A stretch of 64,000 bases of DNA, from contig OY763926.1 in assembly GCA_963667715.1 (NCBI GenBank), positions 3,782,001 through 3,846,000 on the forward strand. The letters run 5' to 3'. Every line of letters begins with the position of its first letter. The first letter of the stretch is position 1. Made by a program: the position numbers and the translations under genes. Positions 26,215 to 34,714 of the stretch are shown in pieces. The notes beneath the pieces are model-generated. The model saw nothing but the letters and a program-made list of their open reading frames with translations, ran no database searches and had not been told where the DNA came from. Source of the stretch: JAFGDI01 sp963667715. GTDB lineage: Bacteria > Planctomycetota > Phycisphaerae > Sedimentisphaerales > SM23-30.

Positions 26215-26568
26215 CTCACCTTCTCTGCGTCCTCGGTGTCCTCTGTGGTTAAACTTTCTTAATATTTATCCCCACTCAGACCTACACTTCACACTATATA
26301 ACATCATGTATATATATTAAGCACTTTACGCTATTATCAACCTCAATAATGTCAAGCAAGATGCTCAACCTACCTGATTATAACGGTTACGGTTATTGAC
26401 GCTATTTACAGAATATTCTTCGCTGCTCCTCGAACGCAGTTCGACTTCCTCCCGGTTGCCCAGCAGATCATAGCCAAATGTCTCGCTATCGCCGGAATCG
26501 CTGAAATACTCAACCGATCTCAGACGACGCAATGAGCAACAGTTATTTAATATGGTGGCAATCCCAGG
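26215..26568 (-). repeat. Direct repeat copy 1 around an RHS fragment
   Basis: A ~340-bp block also present at 28540-28865. It holds a phrase-B piece (ctctgcgtcctcggtgtcct), 'actatataacatcatgtata', 'aatgtcaagcaagatgctc', and the YD fragment. The two copies flank the small gene at 26590 and the IS element. The most conserved part is about 100 bp of the YD fragment, identical by eye. Confidence 0.75.
26365..26568 (-). pseudogene. YD/RHS-repeat gene fragment, copy 1
   Basis: The minus-strand frame reads LRRLRSVEYFSDSGDSETFG, YDLLGNREEVELRSRSSEE, YSVNSVNNRNRYNQVG and a stop. The YD-repeat pattern (GYDLLGNR, NRYN) is that of RHS proteins. It has an upstream in-frame stop and no start codon. It is the core remnant of a long RHS/YD protein, an exported polymorphic toxin family. 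It follows (in the minus direction) the small gene at 26590-26961. About 100 bp are shared with the copy at 28698-28865. Confidence 0.75.
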
Positions 26569-26589
26569 TTAATTCCGTAGCTACACATA

Positions 26590-26961
26590 CTATTTCATTA
26601 TTTTACCTTCTTCTGATATTGTACCATCTGAAGAGATTATAAATTCAACTGGCATTTCGTTATAAGATTTAATTACATTAAACAAAATTTTATCATCCTG
26701 TAAAATAATTATATTCCATTTATATTCTTTAATAGGATGGTCACCACGAAAATAACATATTCTATCATCTGATCGACTTTTAATTCGAGATGATATCCCG
26801 CTCTTTAAATCATATCTTTGGATAACAAATTTAATATCTTCAGTTGACTCATTAAGAACATTCACAGATAAAGCCATTGAATAAAATGGTGGCATCATCG
26901 AACTAACAAACAAAATAGTAATTATAAATGAGTATAAATATAAAAGTTTTGTAAAATACAT
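26590..26961 (-). CDS. Small membrane-anchored protein, putative immunity-like
   Basis: A 123-aa protein of unknown function. Its N-terminus is hydrophobic (LYSFIITILFVSSMMPPF), so it is probably an uncleaved anchor or signal segment, with a small soluble domain outside (VNVLNESTEDIKFVIQRYDL, then YNEMPVEFIISSDGTISEE). AGAGG lies about 10 nt before the ATG at 26961. It lies just upstream of an RHS fragment, and its base composition is lower in GC than the neighbours, which fits a horizontally acquired gene. In RHS loci, small genes in this position often encode immunity proteins; this is positional inference and no family was recognised. A short frame ending YFGNPGNQYLP lies just upstream before the IS element. 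Confidence 0.55.
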   Translation of the reverse strand: MYFTKLLYLYSFIITILFVSSMMPPFYSMALSVNVLNESTEDIKFVIQRYDLKSGISSRIKSRSDDRICYFRGDHPIKEYKWNIIILQDDKILFNVIKSYNEMPVEFIISSDGTISEEGKIMK

Positions 26962-27052
26962 AACAGTAAACCTCTCAATTATGGTAAATATTGATTTCCT
27001 GGATTACCAAAATAAATTGAACATAAGAAATAACTAAAGAAATAACTAAAGG

Positions 27053-27077
27053 GGTCCGTCCCACACCTGTTCGGCAC
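27053..27077. repeat. IS left terminal inverted repeat with target duplication
   Basis: GGTCCGTCC (9 bp target duplication) followed by IR-left CACACCTGTTCGGCAC. It lies 134 bp from the stop of the transposase. Confidence 0.85.
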
Positions 27078-28525
27078 AGTCTTTGCATCACTTAGTTCAT
27101 TTATTCAGTAACGGTATAATCGCATTGTATCGACGGAGCAAAATCTAGGCAAGAATTATTTCAGCGCAGCATTAGCCGACCAGCTTGTTTACGCAAATTG
27201 GCAATTATAAATCAATCCTGGTTTTGTAATTTGGAGATGTGAGTTAGTAATTCATCCAGGTCTGCCATTCCGGTGAAATACCAGCAGATAAATTCGTAAG
27301 TTCTGACTGTTGGCTTTTTGCCTGTCCATAATGCTATCAGCATGCAGGCGATAATGGCGGCATAAGTTTGCAGGGCTATGCCGTTTGGATTCTGACTTAG
27401 CAAAGAACGGCAGCCAAGCATATGTTTGAATTGCTTGAAAAACACTTCTATTGCCCAGCGATGTTTGAATATTAAAGCGACAACATCTGCATCAAGATCG
27501 AACCTATCTGTCGCAATAAGAAGCATTTCTCCCTGTTCTGGTCCGCCTCTCCCGGTCTTGGCTTTCTTCTTATGCGGAGTACATTTAACCGCAATCAAAC
27601 GGACATGTTCTTTTAGCATTTTCTTAGTATTATTGCCGCCCAGTCTGACTTTACAGTCAAAACGTACGCCGGCATTAGTAGCTTCGTTATTGACAGGGTA
27701 TTCTTCGGTCAAGTCATAATTTGAATTATCACGTACCCTGCATACAAAGGAACTTTTACTATCAATTATCTTTTGAAATAGTTCCAATGAGGCATAACCG
27801 CGGTCTTTTACATAAATGCGACCAGCTTCAAGATTCTCAGAGAGTACTTTCCGTTCGTTGCCATTACCTTCAGTAATCGAAACTCTTACGGGAACATGTT
27901 TTTGGATATCAAAATGAACATGAGCTTTTACGGCATTGTTATTGTGCTGGTATAACGCCCAGGTCATCTTTGATAGTGCCGGGATAAGTGTGCCATCAAC
28001 AGCAGTAAGAATGTCGGTAACACTGTCGAGCTTGTTGCTTGTAGGGATAGGACTAAGCTTTAATGCCAGATTATCGATTATATCCTGCATTAACTTACTA
28101 TCGAAAACTGTAGTTGCTTCTGATAGGCTCCCCAAGGATGCGCGAGGGCATTTCAATAATCGCTGAACCTTTTTAAGCTCACTTGCCTGCTGGATACCTC
28201 TCATTGATTGACATATCGGGTTGAACATATATAAGAGCAACAGAGACATATACTGATCCATGTGAAGTTTGCGATTGCCTGCTTTGTCTCTCTCACAACC
28301 GGCATCATGCAGACTATCAAGCATTGCTGATATAGCTTTAAAATACTTAAAGCCTTGAAGCTGAAATTCCTGTATGTCTTCACGTTTTGCTGTCATGCCT
28401 TATATTATGCATAAAAAAACACGTCGCGCAAGTTAAGATAGATAGTTTAAGCTATTATTTTAAAAAATATTTCCAGAAAAAACAACCATACATTACAATA
28501 GCAAACTTAGTGCCGAACAGGTGTG
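27062..28525 (-). mobile_element. IS4-type insertion sequence, complete with ends and target duplication
   Basis: A 1,464-bp element. Its ends are a 16-bp perfect inverted repeat: CACACCTGTTCGGCAC (27062-27077) and its complement (28510-28525). It is flanked by a 9-bp direct repeat GGTCCGTCC (27053-27061 and 28526-28534). The target before insertion would read AAAGGGGTCCGTCCCC TTTT, a palindrome-like repeat. It carries one gene (27212-28396). Since ends and TSD are intact, this is a recent insertion; it lies between the two copies of an RHS fragment block. Confidence 0.9.
27212..28396 (-). CDS. IS4-family transposase
   Basis: A 394-aa DDE transposase. The catalytic triad is seen as D in TAVDGTLIP, D in IYVKDRGYAS, and the IS4-type Y/H-R-E-K region KHRWAIEVFFKQFKHMLG, which holds R, E and K. 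The length fits the family. It has no frame break. It starts MTAKREDIQEFQLQGFKYF, with AAGGC just before the ATG. Base composition is lower in GC and its skew does not follow the flanks, as expected for a recent arrival. It should be active in trans for its own ends (27062-28525). Confidence 0.92.
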   Translation of the reverse strand: MTAKREDIQEFQLQGFKYFKAISAMLDSLHDAGCERDKAGNRKLHMDQYMSLLLLYMFNPICQSMRGIQQASELKKVQRLLKCPRASLGSLSEATTVFDSKLMQDIIDNLALKLSPIPTSNKLDSVTDILTAVDGTLIPALSKMTWALYQHNNNAVKAHVHFDIQKHVPVRVSITEGNGNERKVLSENLEAGRIYVKDRGYASLELFQKIIDSKSSFVCRVRDNSNYDLTEEYPVNNEATNAGVRFDCKVRLGGNNTKKMLKEHVRLIAVKCTPHKKKAKTGRGGPEQGEMLLIATDRFDLDADVVALIFKHRWAIEVFFKQFKHMLGCRSLLSQNPNGIALQTYAAIIACMLIALWTGKKPTVRTYEFICWYFTGMADLDELLTHISKLQNQD

Positions 28526-28534
28526 GGTCCGTCC
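28510..28534. repeat. IS right terminal inverted repeat with target duplication
   Basis: IR-right GTGCCGAACAGGTGTG followed by the second copy of GGTCCGTCC. The first copy is at 27053-27061. Confidence 0.85.
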
Positions 28535-28539
28535 CCTTT

Positions 28540-28865
28540 TATTTTACTCTGCGTCCTCGGTGTCCTCTGTGGTTAAACTTTCTTATTCTTTATCCCCACT
28601 CAGACCTACATTTCACACTATATAACATCATTAATATATATTAAGCACTTTACCCAATTGCCAACATCAATAATGTCAAGCAAGATGCTCGACCTACTTA
28701 ATTATAACGGTTATTGACGGAGTTTACAGCATAAATATCGGCACTGCCATCTCGCAGATCGACTTCCTCCCGGTTGCCCAGCAGATCATAGCCAAATGTC
28801 TCGCTATCGCCGGAATCGCTGAAATACTCAACCGATCTCAGACGACGCAAAGCATCAACGAATAT
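28540..28865 (-). repeat. Direct repeat copy 2 around an RHS fragment
   Basis: The second copy of the ~340-bp block at 26215-26568: ctctgcgtcctcggtgtcct at 28546, 'aatgtcaagcaagatgctc' at 28671, then the RHS fragment. Confidence 0.75.
28698..28865 (-). pseudogene. YD/RHS-repeat gene fragment, copy 2
   Basis: The frame reads LRRLRSVEYFSDSGDSETFG, YDLLGNREEVDLRDGSADI, YAVNSVNNRYN and a stop. The first 35 residues are the same as in copy 1, then the two diverge. A one-base indel relative to copy 1 puts a stop just upstream. It is a remnant of an RHS/YD-repeat protein, downstream of the gene at 28920-29504 in the direction of transcription. Confidence 0.75.
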
Positions 28866-28919
28866 TTAATATGGAGGATAGCTTCGGTTAATACTCAGAA
28901 AAAAATCCAGGTTTCTTAT

Positions 28920-29504
28920 TTAAAGAAATCTCCCCCAATATCGTTTTAATACAAAAGATGCTTCATCTCCCAGTTCATCAAAATTTGTTTGGCATAAATA
29001 ATCAAGAAATCTAGTAAATATTTTAGTTTGCCCTTCTGTTATATTTTTGTAATTACATTCAAATAATTCCATATCTTTAATATATTTTTCTTCCGAATAA
29101 ATCTCACTATAACCGTGCTGCGCAGCAATTTCAGACTCAAATTTACCAATTTTATTTTTATCAGGATAATCTAAACAATGAACCGCTGTTGAATATACAC
29201 TTTCCCCACGAATCATTGCATTCCTCTGTTCATCTGGCATAATTTCCATTTCTATAAAAGCTTTAATATAAACAGCCAAACAGTATCTAAACAATTCTCC
29301 TTTTAAGAAAAATATATTATCATAATTCTTAGTAATAATATCCGCTGTCAAGTCATCCCAGTTCCTTGAAAAAATTTCTCTCTTAAAGCATAATTCTTCT
29401 TCATAATATGAAGCTTTCTCTGGCCATGCAATTGAGCATTTCCCCTCTGGACAGAATTCGTTTTTAAGATCAATCAGTATTGATGGACATATATCAATAA
29501 TCAT
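28920..29504 (-). CDS. Small soluble protein, putative immunity-like (DUF6714-like)
   Basis: A 194-aa, acidic, soluble protein without signal or membrane segment. The part ELFRYCLAVYIKAFIEMEIM and the C-terminal TEGQTKIFTRFLDYLCQTN resemble the DUF6714 layout (FRYYLPAY and a 'Q..F..FL.YL' helix), a small family common beside polymorphic toxins; this is resemblance by eye. It sits between a decayed reading frame that could be a toxin tail (29516-29680) and an RHS fragment (28698-28865), the position of an immunity gene. The start ATG at 29504 has GGAGAG 7 nt upstream. It is AT-rich compared with core genes, suggesting acquisition. Confidence 0.6.
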   Translation of the reverse strand: MIIDICPSILIDLKNEFCPEGKCSIAWPEKASYYEEELCFKREIFSRNWDDLTADIITKNYDNIFFLKGELFRYCLAVYIKAFIEMEIMPDEQRNAMIRGESVYSTAVHCLDYPDKNKIGKFESEIAAQHGYSEIYSEEKYIKDMELFECNYKNITEGQTKIFTRFLDYLCQTNFDELGDEASFVLKRYWGRFL

Positions 29505-29515
29505 TTTAATCTCTC

Positions 29516-29680
29516 CTATTTATCTCGATTACTGTATTTTCTCTTTAATCGCTCATGCTCTAATCGCTTCATTAATTTATCCAAGCACTTATTACGTGCA
29601 GCTCTTGTTTCTTTAAGAACTTTCTTATGATCGCCATCACCACCACCAAAACATGTGGGGTAATTAAAAGGTGTTAGGAA
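29516..29680 (-). pseudogene. Possible RHS toxin C-terminal tail remnant
   Basis: A 54-codon frame without a start, stopped upstream by TGA. It reads FLTPFNYPTCFGGGDGDHKK, then VLKETRAARNKCLDKLMKRL, then EHERLKRKYSNRDK, and ends 11 nt before the ATG of the next gene. The position (just before a small gene that precedes an RHS fragment) and composition fit the end of a toxin. No toxin fold was recognised. Confidence 0.45.
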
Positions 29681-29799
29681 TCATTTTCATAATCACATCT
29701 AAAACAAACACTTACAAACCTCACTTTCACCACCTAAATAATCACACCATTCAGCAGGCAGCCCGACCAAATCCTTTACCCACACAGCACAATTTTTCT

Positions 29800-30365
29800 T
29801 TGCATTTTTCTGCGACCCTTACGGTCAAAAACTCCTCCTAGCCCCCCAACCCGCTCCATGTCCGTCAGTGCCCGTCCGCGTCAGGCCGTCCCTTACATTC
29901 TTAACCATCCCCCCAATCCTACAATCCTATCAAATAATCTTCAATAATCTAACATCCCAGCCGAACGCCACCACCACCTCCTTACCCCCAACCTCTCATT
30001 CCATATCTTTGCGTCTCTGCGTCCTTGTGTTAAAACTCTTATATTATTTCTCCCCCCTTAATGATCTTCCTGAACTTCATGGTAAAACCCTCTTAATCAT
30101 CTTTCTTAAATCTGTGCCAATTAATCAATCACCCGTTCGCGGCAGCGAACCCATTTAACAGAATCTGTGGAAAAGAATCTTCTTTCTTCACGCCCTTCAT
30201 GGTAAAAAAAACATCCCCCCGCAATCGGAGAATGAACTCCCTCCCCAACCTATACATCCCTCCCCCCAATCTGTCTCCGATCAATCGGAGCTGGCTCCAT
30301 AATCCTATTATCCCGTCTTAAAAAAAAACTCACTTCGCACTTCGCACTTCGCACTTCTTCACATC
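29800..30365 (-). repeat. Repeat-phrase mosaic, family B; stretch 29681-30366
   Basis: It includes 'cgtccgcgtcaggccgtcc', 'caatcctatcaaataatctt', 'atctttgcgtctctgcgt', a block nearly identical to 22930-23070 (cacccgttcgcggcagcgaa, aacagaatctgtgg), and CTCCGATCAATCGGAG. The last run is 'cacttcgcacttcttcaca'. A short frame ending in DLVGLPAEWCDYLGGESEVC near 29740 has no start; I did not recognise it. Confidence 0.75.
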
Positions 30366-30366
30366 T

Positions 30367-31539
30367 TCACTTCTTCACTTCCACCTTTCCACTCTTAACC
30401 AACATCCACCCAACCACCGCCAATGCGATCACAAAGCAAACAAGAAACACCGCTATCGCCGAATTCTGACTCTGTACCTGCCAGTTATCAATACTAAACG
30501 CTCCTACCGATTCCCGGCCAACATACCAGCGTCTTATCATCTCCCTTATCAGGACAATAACTCCTACTATCACAAAGCTCATCACTGTAGCTATCGGCAG
30601 CACAACCTTCTGTTTCGGCTTCATAAATATCACTAACGCCGCTAAACAGCTCACCGCCGCCAGAGCTGCGATCACCAGGCTCACATTCCCAAATAACATA
30701 TTATCTTCTCGCCTGCCGAACAGCCAATCCTGCAGCCCCGCCGGCATAGCCTTATAATACCACAACCCTGTAACGATCATCACCGCTACCCCCGCCACAT
30801 GCCACGCCGCTCCCCAGCGGATCGTACCATCTACCGAATAGCCTTCAAGCCCGCCATCTGCTGCCTGCTTCTTGTCAGTCACCTTCGCAACCCACACCAG
30901 ATACAGACCACCCACCATCAGCGACCAGGATAGATTATTCAAAAATCTCGGGATCGTGATCGGATCTTTAACGTGCAGCCAGCTCATATGCTTATGAAAT
31001 TCCAGCCAATGATCCGGCTGAATTGTTAAAATCGCATTATTGGTATATATATACGCTATCCCCATAAAACATACCGGCAAGATCGCCAACGCCGGCACAG
31101 ATATCTTCCAATTCCACAGCCAGCCTGAAAAGTACAGACAGATAAAACCTACCAGCAGTAATACCAGCGACCCCAACCAGAAATATCCTAATAGTATATT
31201 CGAGCTATAAGATAAATGACCATATAATGCCTGTACAAATAACAGCGGTGCTATTCCTGTCGTTATCGTTAACGACAGCACCGGCGGCAGCGAACGGATC
31301 ATCTGCCTGTCCACGATCGATAGCGCCTGCTTCGTTGCCAGATGACAGCAGCTCCGGACGAACAATACCAATACCGAGCCAAGTACCGCCGCGACAAACA
31401 GCTGATGTATCCAAAACGTCACCAACAGCAGCACCTCAAGCAGCCATGCTGGTGCCGGCAGATACGTACCTGTATGATCCGGCACAGGAACTACCTGAGC
31501 CAGCGTAACCATCGATATATTTGATAATAATGAAATCAT
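30367..31539 (-). CDS. Polytopic membrane subunit of a bd-like/cytochrome complex
   Basis: A 390-aa protein with about nine or ten transmembrane segments (for example LLLVTFWIHQLFVAAVLGSV, ILLGYFWLGSLVLLLVGFI and SAIAVFLVCFVIALAVVGW near the C-terminus). It follows the gene 31676-33166 by 136 nt and is likely in the same operon. It resembles membrane partner subunits of CydA-like proteins in anaerobes, but is not a clear CydB. It has conserved-looking His residues in HQLFVAAV, YGHLSY and HWLEFHKHMSWLH. The start has AAGGA 8 nt upstream. Function in quinol or electron transfer to O2 is inferred from the partner and the neighbouring oxygen-defence genes. Confidence 0.6.
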   Translation of the reverse strand: MISLLSNISMVTLAQVVPVPDHTGTYLPAPAWLLEVLLLVTFWIHQLFVAAVLGSVLVLFVRSCCHLATKQALSIVDRQMIRSLPPVLSLTITTGIAPLLFVQALYGHLSYSSNILLGYFWLGSLVLLLVGFICLYFSGWLWNWKISVPALAILPVCFMGIAYIYTNNAILTIQPDHWLEFHKHMSWLHVKDPITIPRFLNNLSWSLMVGGLYLVWVAKVTDKKQAADGGLEGYSVDGTIRWGAAWHVAGVAVMIVTGLWYYKAMPAGLQDWLFGRREDNMLFGNVSLVIAALAAVSCLAALVIFMKPKQKVVLPIATVMSFVIVGVIVLIREMIRRWYVGRESVGAFSIDNWQVQSQNSAIAVFLVCFVIALAVVGWMLVKSGKVEVKK

Positions 31540-31675
31540 ATCTAATATTCCTTACCCCATTCCGCAAGTTATTTCCATATAAGCAACAATGTTGAAAAAC
31601 TCAATCCACCCTAGCCCCATATTTTTCACTTCTTCGCACTTTGCACTTATGCACTTATGCACTTCTTCACCTAAT

Positions 31676-33166
31676 TCACCTCAACGGCACATAATCTGCC
31701 CTGAGCGTTATCTTCTCACTACTATTCAAGACATTTCCCTGATCATCAAGATTCTCATGACATTCTGTACAGTTTCCGTTAAGGCTATGAACATACATAT
31801 TCAAACAGTTACGATCGCGGATCGTACCGATAAACGGAGGCATAGCAAGCTTCACCTCGTTCAGCTTCATTGTCACTTCGCCAATAGTCTTTGAGCCCCA
31901 ACCTTTTACCAGTGCCCGCATCGAGTTATAGCCGTCCAGACTATGACAGCGTAAACACTGCTGATCGAATATCCAGTTACCTTTTACTATCTGTTCCGGG
32001 TAATCATCTCGACCACTACCCATCTTACCCAGATCAAGTGCATAAAACTCTTTATCACTCATACCATTATCATTTGGCTGTACCGACCACGGGCTAAACT
32101 TCAGAACCGTCGCATCGTTACGCCCCATTTCCTTTAGCTCTTCTTCCATCGCTGGATACTTAGCAGGCATAAATCCATTACTATATATATGACCACTTAT
32201 CAGGTACGGCTTACGAATACCTTCACGAACAAACTCACCGCCGCCAGCTGCTCCCATCGCCAACGCCAGCAGTACAACCGAAGTCTCAAGGTTCACCGGA
32301 CGACGATTGATTACTACCGCCCAATAGCCGTAAAGACCTATCAGACTCAAAGCCCCGACACACATCGTCAGGAACATTATCATTATCACCGAGCCGCCCG
32401 CCAGATAATGCTGGGCCAGTGCCGGACATGCAAAGAAGAACCAGCCACCCGCCGGCAATAGTAAAGCGAACGGTAAAAAGAACCGACCTGCAAAAGTCGT
32501 AACTTCATGACGCTGCTCTTTAGTATAGTGCCAGCATAGATTTACCAGCAGCATAGAGAACATCGCCGCCAATGTCAAAGCACCTATCGCACGTATTAGC
32601 AACTGCGGCCAATATGATGGATTCAATATACCAGACCAGAAATCAAACTGCATCGGACTCACACTACTATCCAACGCATTGCCAGGAGTCAACATAAAGG
32701 TAAGTATACCATTAATAACTACTAACGACAGAAACGCTGCGATCGCATATATCCAGCCGATTATGCAATGCGTACGATGCGACATTGTATCCCAGCCGTA
32801 ATAATAAACATAACCTGCGACTATCTCGATCAGGAAGAACGTCCACTCGATCGCCCAACCCCATACGAATAAATGAATTAGTATATTCACTGTCTCAGGA
32901 CTCACCAGCGCGATCGTAAACCAGATACCAACACCAGTAACAGCACCACCGATAAACGGCAGCAGAATTATGAACTTGCTGTTATCGCGAAGGAACTGCT
33001 TAAGTGTAGCCGACCCGCTTTTCAAGGCAAAGGTTTCTGTATAAGCATTGAATATACCGGCACCTACCGCAAAGTGAGCTATAAATACATGAACGATCGC
33101 AACTATAGCGATAAGCATCGAACCGCCAAGGTACGGAATAGTAAAGATAGGATAATCCATATCCAT
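31676..33166 (-). CDS. CydA-like membrane protein with C-terminal c-type haem domain
   Basis: A 496-aa protein with about nine transmembrane segments in the first 340 residues, beginning IPYLGGSMLIAIVAIVHVFI then HFAVGAGIF, the start pattern of cytochrome bd subunit I-like proteins with a His in the first helix. After the membrane part, a periplasmic tail (about 400-496) has two CxxCH haem c sites: QQCLRCHSLDGYNS and NCTECHENLD. The GRQPW quinol-loop motif of classical CydA is not present, so electron donor and terminal reactivity differ or are unknown. It is followed by a membrane subunit gene. The start has AGGGG upstream. It likely passes electrons from quinol to or from c-type haems, possibly for O2 reduction; confirmed activity is not implied. 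Confidence 0.65.
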   Translation of the reverse strand: MDMDYPIFTIPYLGGSMLIAIVAIVHVFIAHFAVGAGIFNAYTETFALKSGSATLKQFLRDNSKFIILLPFIGGAVTGVGIWFTIALVSPETVNILIHLFVWGWAIEWTFFLIEIVAGYVYYYGWDTMSHRTHCIIGWIYAIAAFLSLVVINGILTFMLTPGNALDSSVSPMQFDFWSGILNPSYWPQLLIRAIGALTLAAMFSMLLVNLCWHYTKEQRHEVTTFAGRFFLPFALLLPAGGWFFFACPALAQHYLAGGSVIMIMFLTMCVGALSLIGLYGYWAVVINRRPVNLETSVVLLALAMGAAGGGEFVREGIRKPYLISGHIYSNGFMPAKYPAMEEELKEMGRNDATVLKFSPWSVQPNDNGMSDKEFYALDLGKMGSGRDDYPEQIVKGNWIFDQQCLRCHSLDGYNSMRALVKGWGSKTIGEVTMKLNEVKLAMPPFIGTIRDRNCLNMYVHSLNGNCTECHENLDDQGNVLNSSEKITLRADYVPLR

Positions 33167-33305
33167 AAACCCCTAAATCCAGAATTAAAATAATGGCTGA
33201 TAAGAAAGTCCAGAAGCATAAACCACTGGCATATCATACCTAACCGGATATATACAATTATAAACCCATATTTCTATAATATGCACATTCCGCCATTTTT
33301 ACAAC

Positions 33306-33344
33306 AAAAAGCATGTACGGTACAAAAAACCATACATGCTTTTA
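33306..33344. terminator. Bidirectional hairpin terminator after fprA
   Basis: Arms AAAAGCATGTA and TACATGCTTTT with an inner GGT/ACC. On the minus strand it ends in a T run, after the FprA gene; it lies upstream of the CydA-like gene and so separates two transcripts. Confidence 0.7.
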
Positions 33345-33436
33345 TCTTTATCGGCCTGACCTGATCTTTTCTGTAATTATTTATCAGGCGGTCTATCTGC
33401 CTACTCAAAAGGCAGATTATGTATTACTGAAAGCTA

Positions 33437-34630
33437 TCAGCTGGCCTTAACTTTTTCTAAAGCCTTCTCTGCCAGCTCTTTACCTGCCTTGCGACATACT
33501 TCAAGCTCTTCCTCGGTTGGACGATACTGACAGGTAACACCCTCAGTTGTCAGTTCAACTCCGATAGCATTGAGAACCTCTTCAATAGCAGGTACACCGC
33601 CGCCAGCCCAACCCTGTGAGCCAAAGGCAAAGCCAAGCTTATTGCCAGGACGCAGACCTTTAATATAGGTCAGAAACTCTGCCACTGTCGGCAACAGACC
33701 ATTGTTCAACGTTGGCGAGCCAACTGCAAACGCTGCACTGTCAAGTACTTCTGTTGCAAGTGTAGTGATATCATTCGACTGAACTGACAGCTTCTTAACC
33801 TCAATACCAGCCTCGGCAGCACCGTCAGCGATCGCAGTTGCCATCATTTCGGTACTCTGCCACATTGTATCATAGATCACCAGCAGCTTAGGCAACGGCT
33901 TAAATACTGACCAGTCCTGATATTTTGATATTATCTTATCCAGACCAGAACGGAAGATAACGCCATGACTTGGTGCGATCATCTCGATATCAAGACCTTC
34001 TGCTGCCTTGAGCGTCTTCTTCACGATCGAACCTAAGTGCATGATAATATTAGCGTAATAAACTCTGGCCTCTTCCATTACAACATGCTCATCAACTTCA
34101 TCATTGAAGCGATAGCTGGTTGCCAGGTGCTGACCGAAAGCGTCCATTGAGAACAGAAGCTTCTCTTCCGGCACATAAGTGAACATCGAGTCCGGCCAGT
34201 GCAGCATTGGAGTACTGATAAACTCTAAAGTACGCTTACCCAAAGAGATACTGTCGCCAGTCTTTACTTCCCTGATATCCCAATCGGCCTTGAAATATTT
34301 TTTCAGGCCGGCGGCACCTTTCGCTGTAGCTATAACTTCCGCATTTGGAGCTACTTCTGCAACTCTAAGCAGTTCGCTAGAGTGGTCAGGTTCGGTATGG
34401 TTAGATACAATATAATCGATCTTTGACGGGTCGATTATCTCTGAGATAAGGTTCAGTAAGTTCTTACCGTAACCAGCTTTAACTGAATCGATAAGAGCGA
34501 TCTTCTCATCTACGATCAGGTATGCATTATAAGTAGTGCCACGGTGTGTCTTATAGCCGTGGAAGTTACGAATATTCCAATCTACATAACCAACCCAATA
34601 AATACCAGGTTTTACTTCTACGCTTTTCAT
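33437..34630 (-). CDS. fprA: Flavodiiron protein (A-type flavoprotein)
   Basis: A soluble 397-aa enzyme that reduces O2 to water (or NO to N2O). The metallo-beta-lactamase-like domain (1-245) has all diiron ligands: H78, E80, D82, H83 (SNHTEPDHSS), H144 (MLHWPDSM), D163 (FSMDAFGQH) and H222 (APSHGV). The flavodoxin domain (about 249-395) begins LLVIYDTMWQSTEMMA with an FMN-binding loop and later AFGSQGWAGGG. GAGGA precedes the ATG. It follows the ferritin-like gene by about 84 nt on the same strand. With the rubrerythrin gene it forms an oxygen-removal set typical of anaerobes; electrons probably come from rubredoxin. Confidence 0.95.
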   Translation of the reverse strand: MKSVEVKPGIYWVGYVDWNIRNFHGYKTHRGTTYNAYLIVDEKIALIDSVKAGYGKNLLNLISEIIDPSKIDYIVSNHTEPDHSSELLRVAEVAPNAEVIATAKGAAGLKKYFKADWDIREVKTGDSISLGKRTLEFISTPMLHWPDSMFTYVPEEKLLFSMDAFGQHLATSYRFNDEVDEHVVMEEARVYYANIIMHLGSIVKKTLKAAEGLDIEMIAPSHGVIFRSGLDKIISKYQDWSVFKPLPKLLVIYDTMWQSTEMMATAIADGAAEAGIEVKKLSVQSNDITTLATEVLDSAAFAVGSPTLNNGLLPTVAEFLTYIKGLRPGNKLGFAFGSQGWAGGGVPAIEEVLNAIGVELTTEGVTCQYRPTEEELEVCRKAGKELAEKALEKVKAS

Positions 34631-34647
34631 GTCTTCCTCTCAAATCC

Positions 34648-34712
34648 CCTAATGACGGTAACTTACGAACACCAGGCCAGTTCCTTCCAGCCCGGATACC
34701 GCCGTCATTGGG
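34648..34712 (-). promoter_or_regulatory. Intercistronic hairpin between the ferritin-like gene and fprA
   Basis: An 11-bp inverted repeat (CCTAATGACGG and CCGTCATTGGG, one G-T wobble) starting 2 nt after the ferritin-like stop codon and ending just upstream of the fprA ribosome-binding site. There is no T run, so this is more likely an RNA processing or stability element, or an operator, than a terminator. Confidence 0.45.
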
Positions 34713-34714
34713 AG

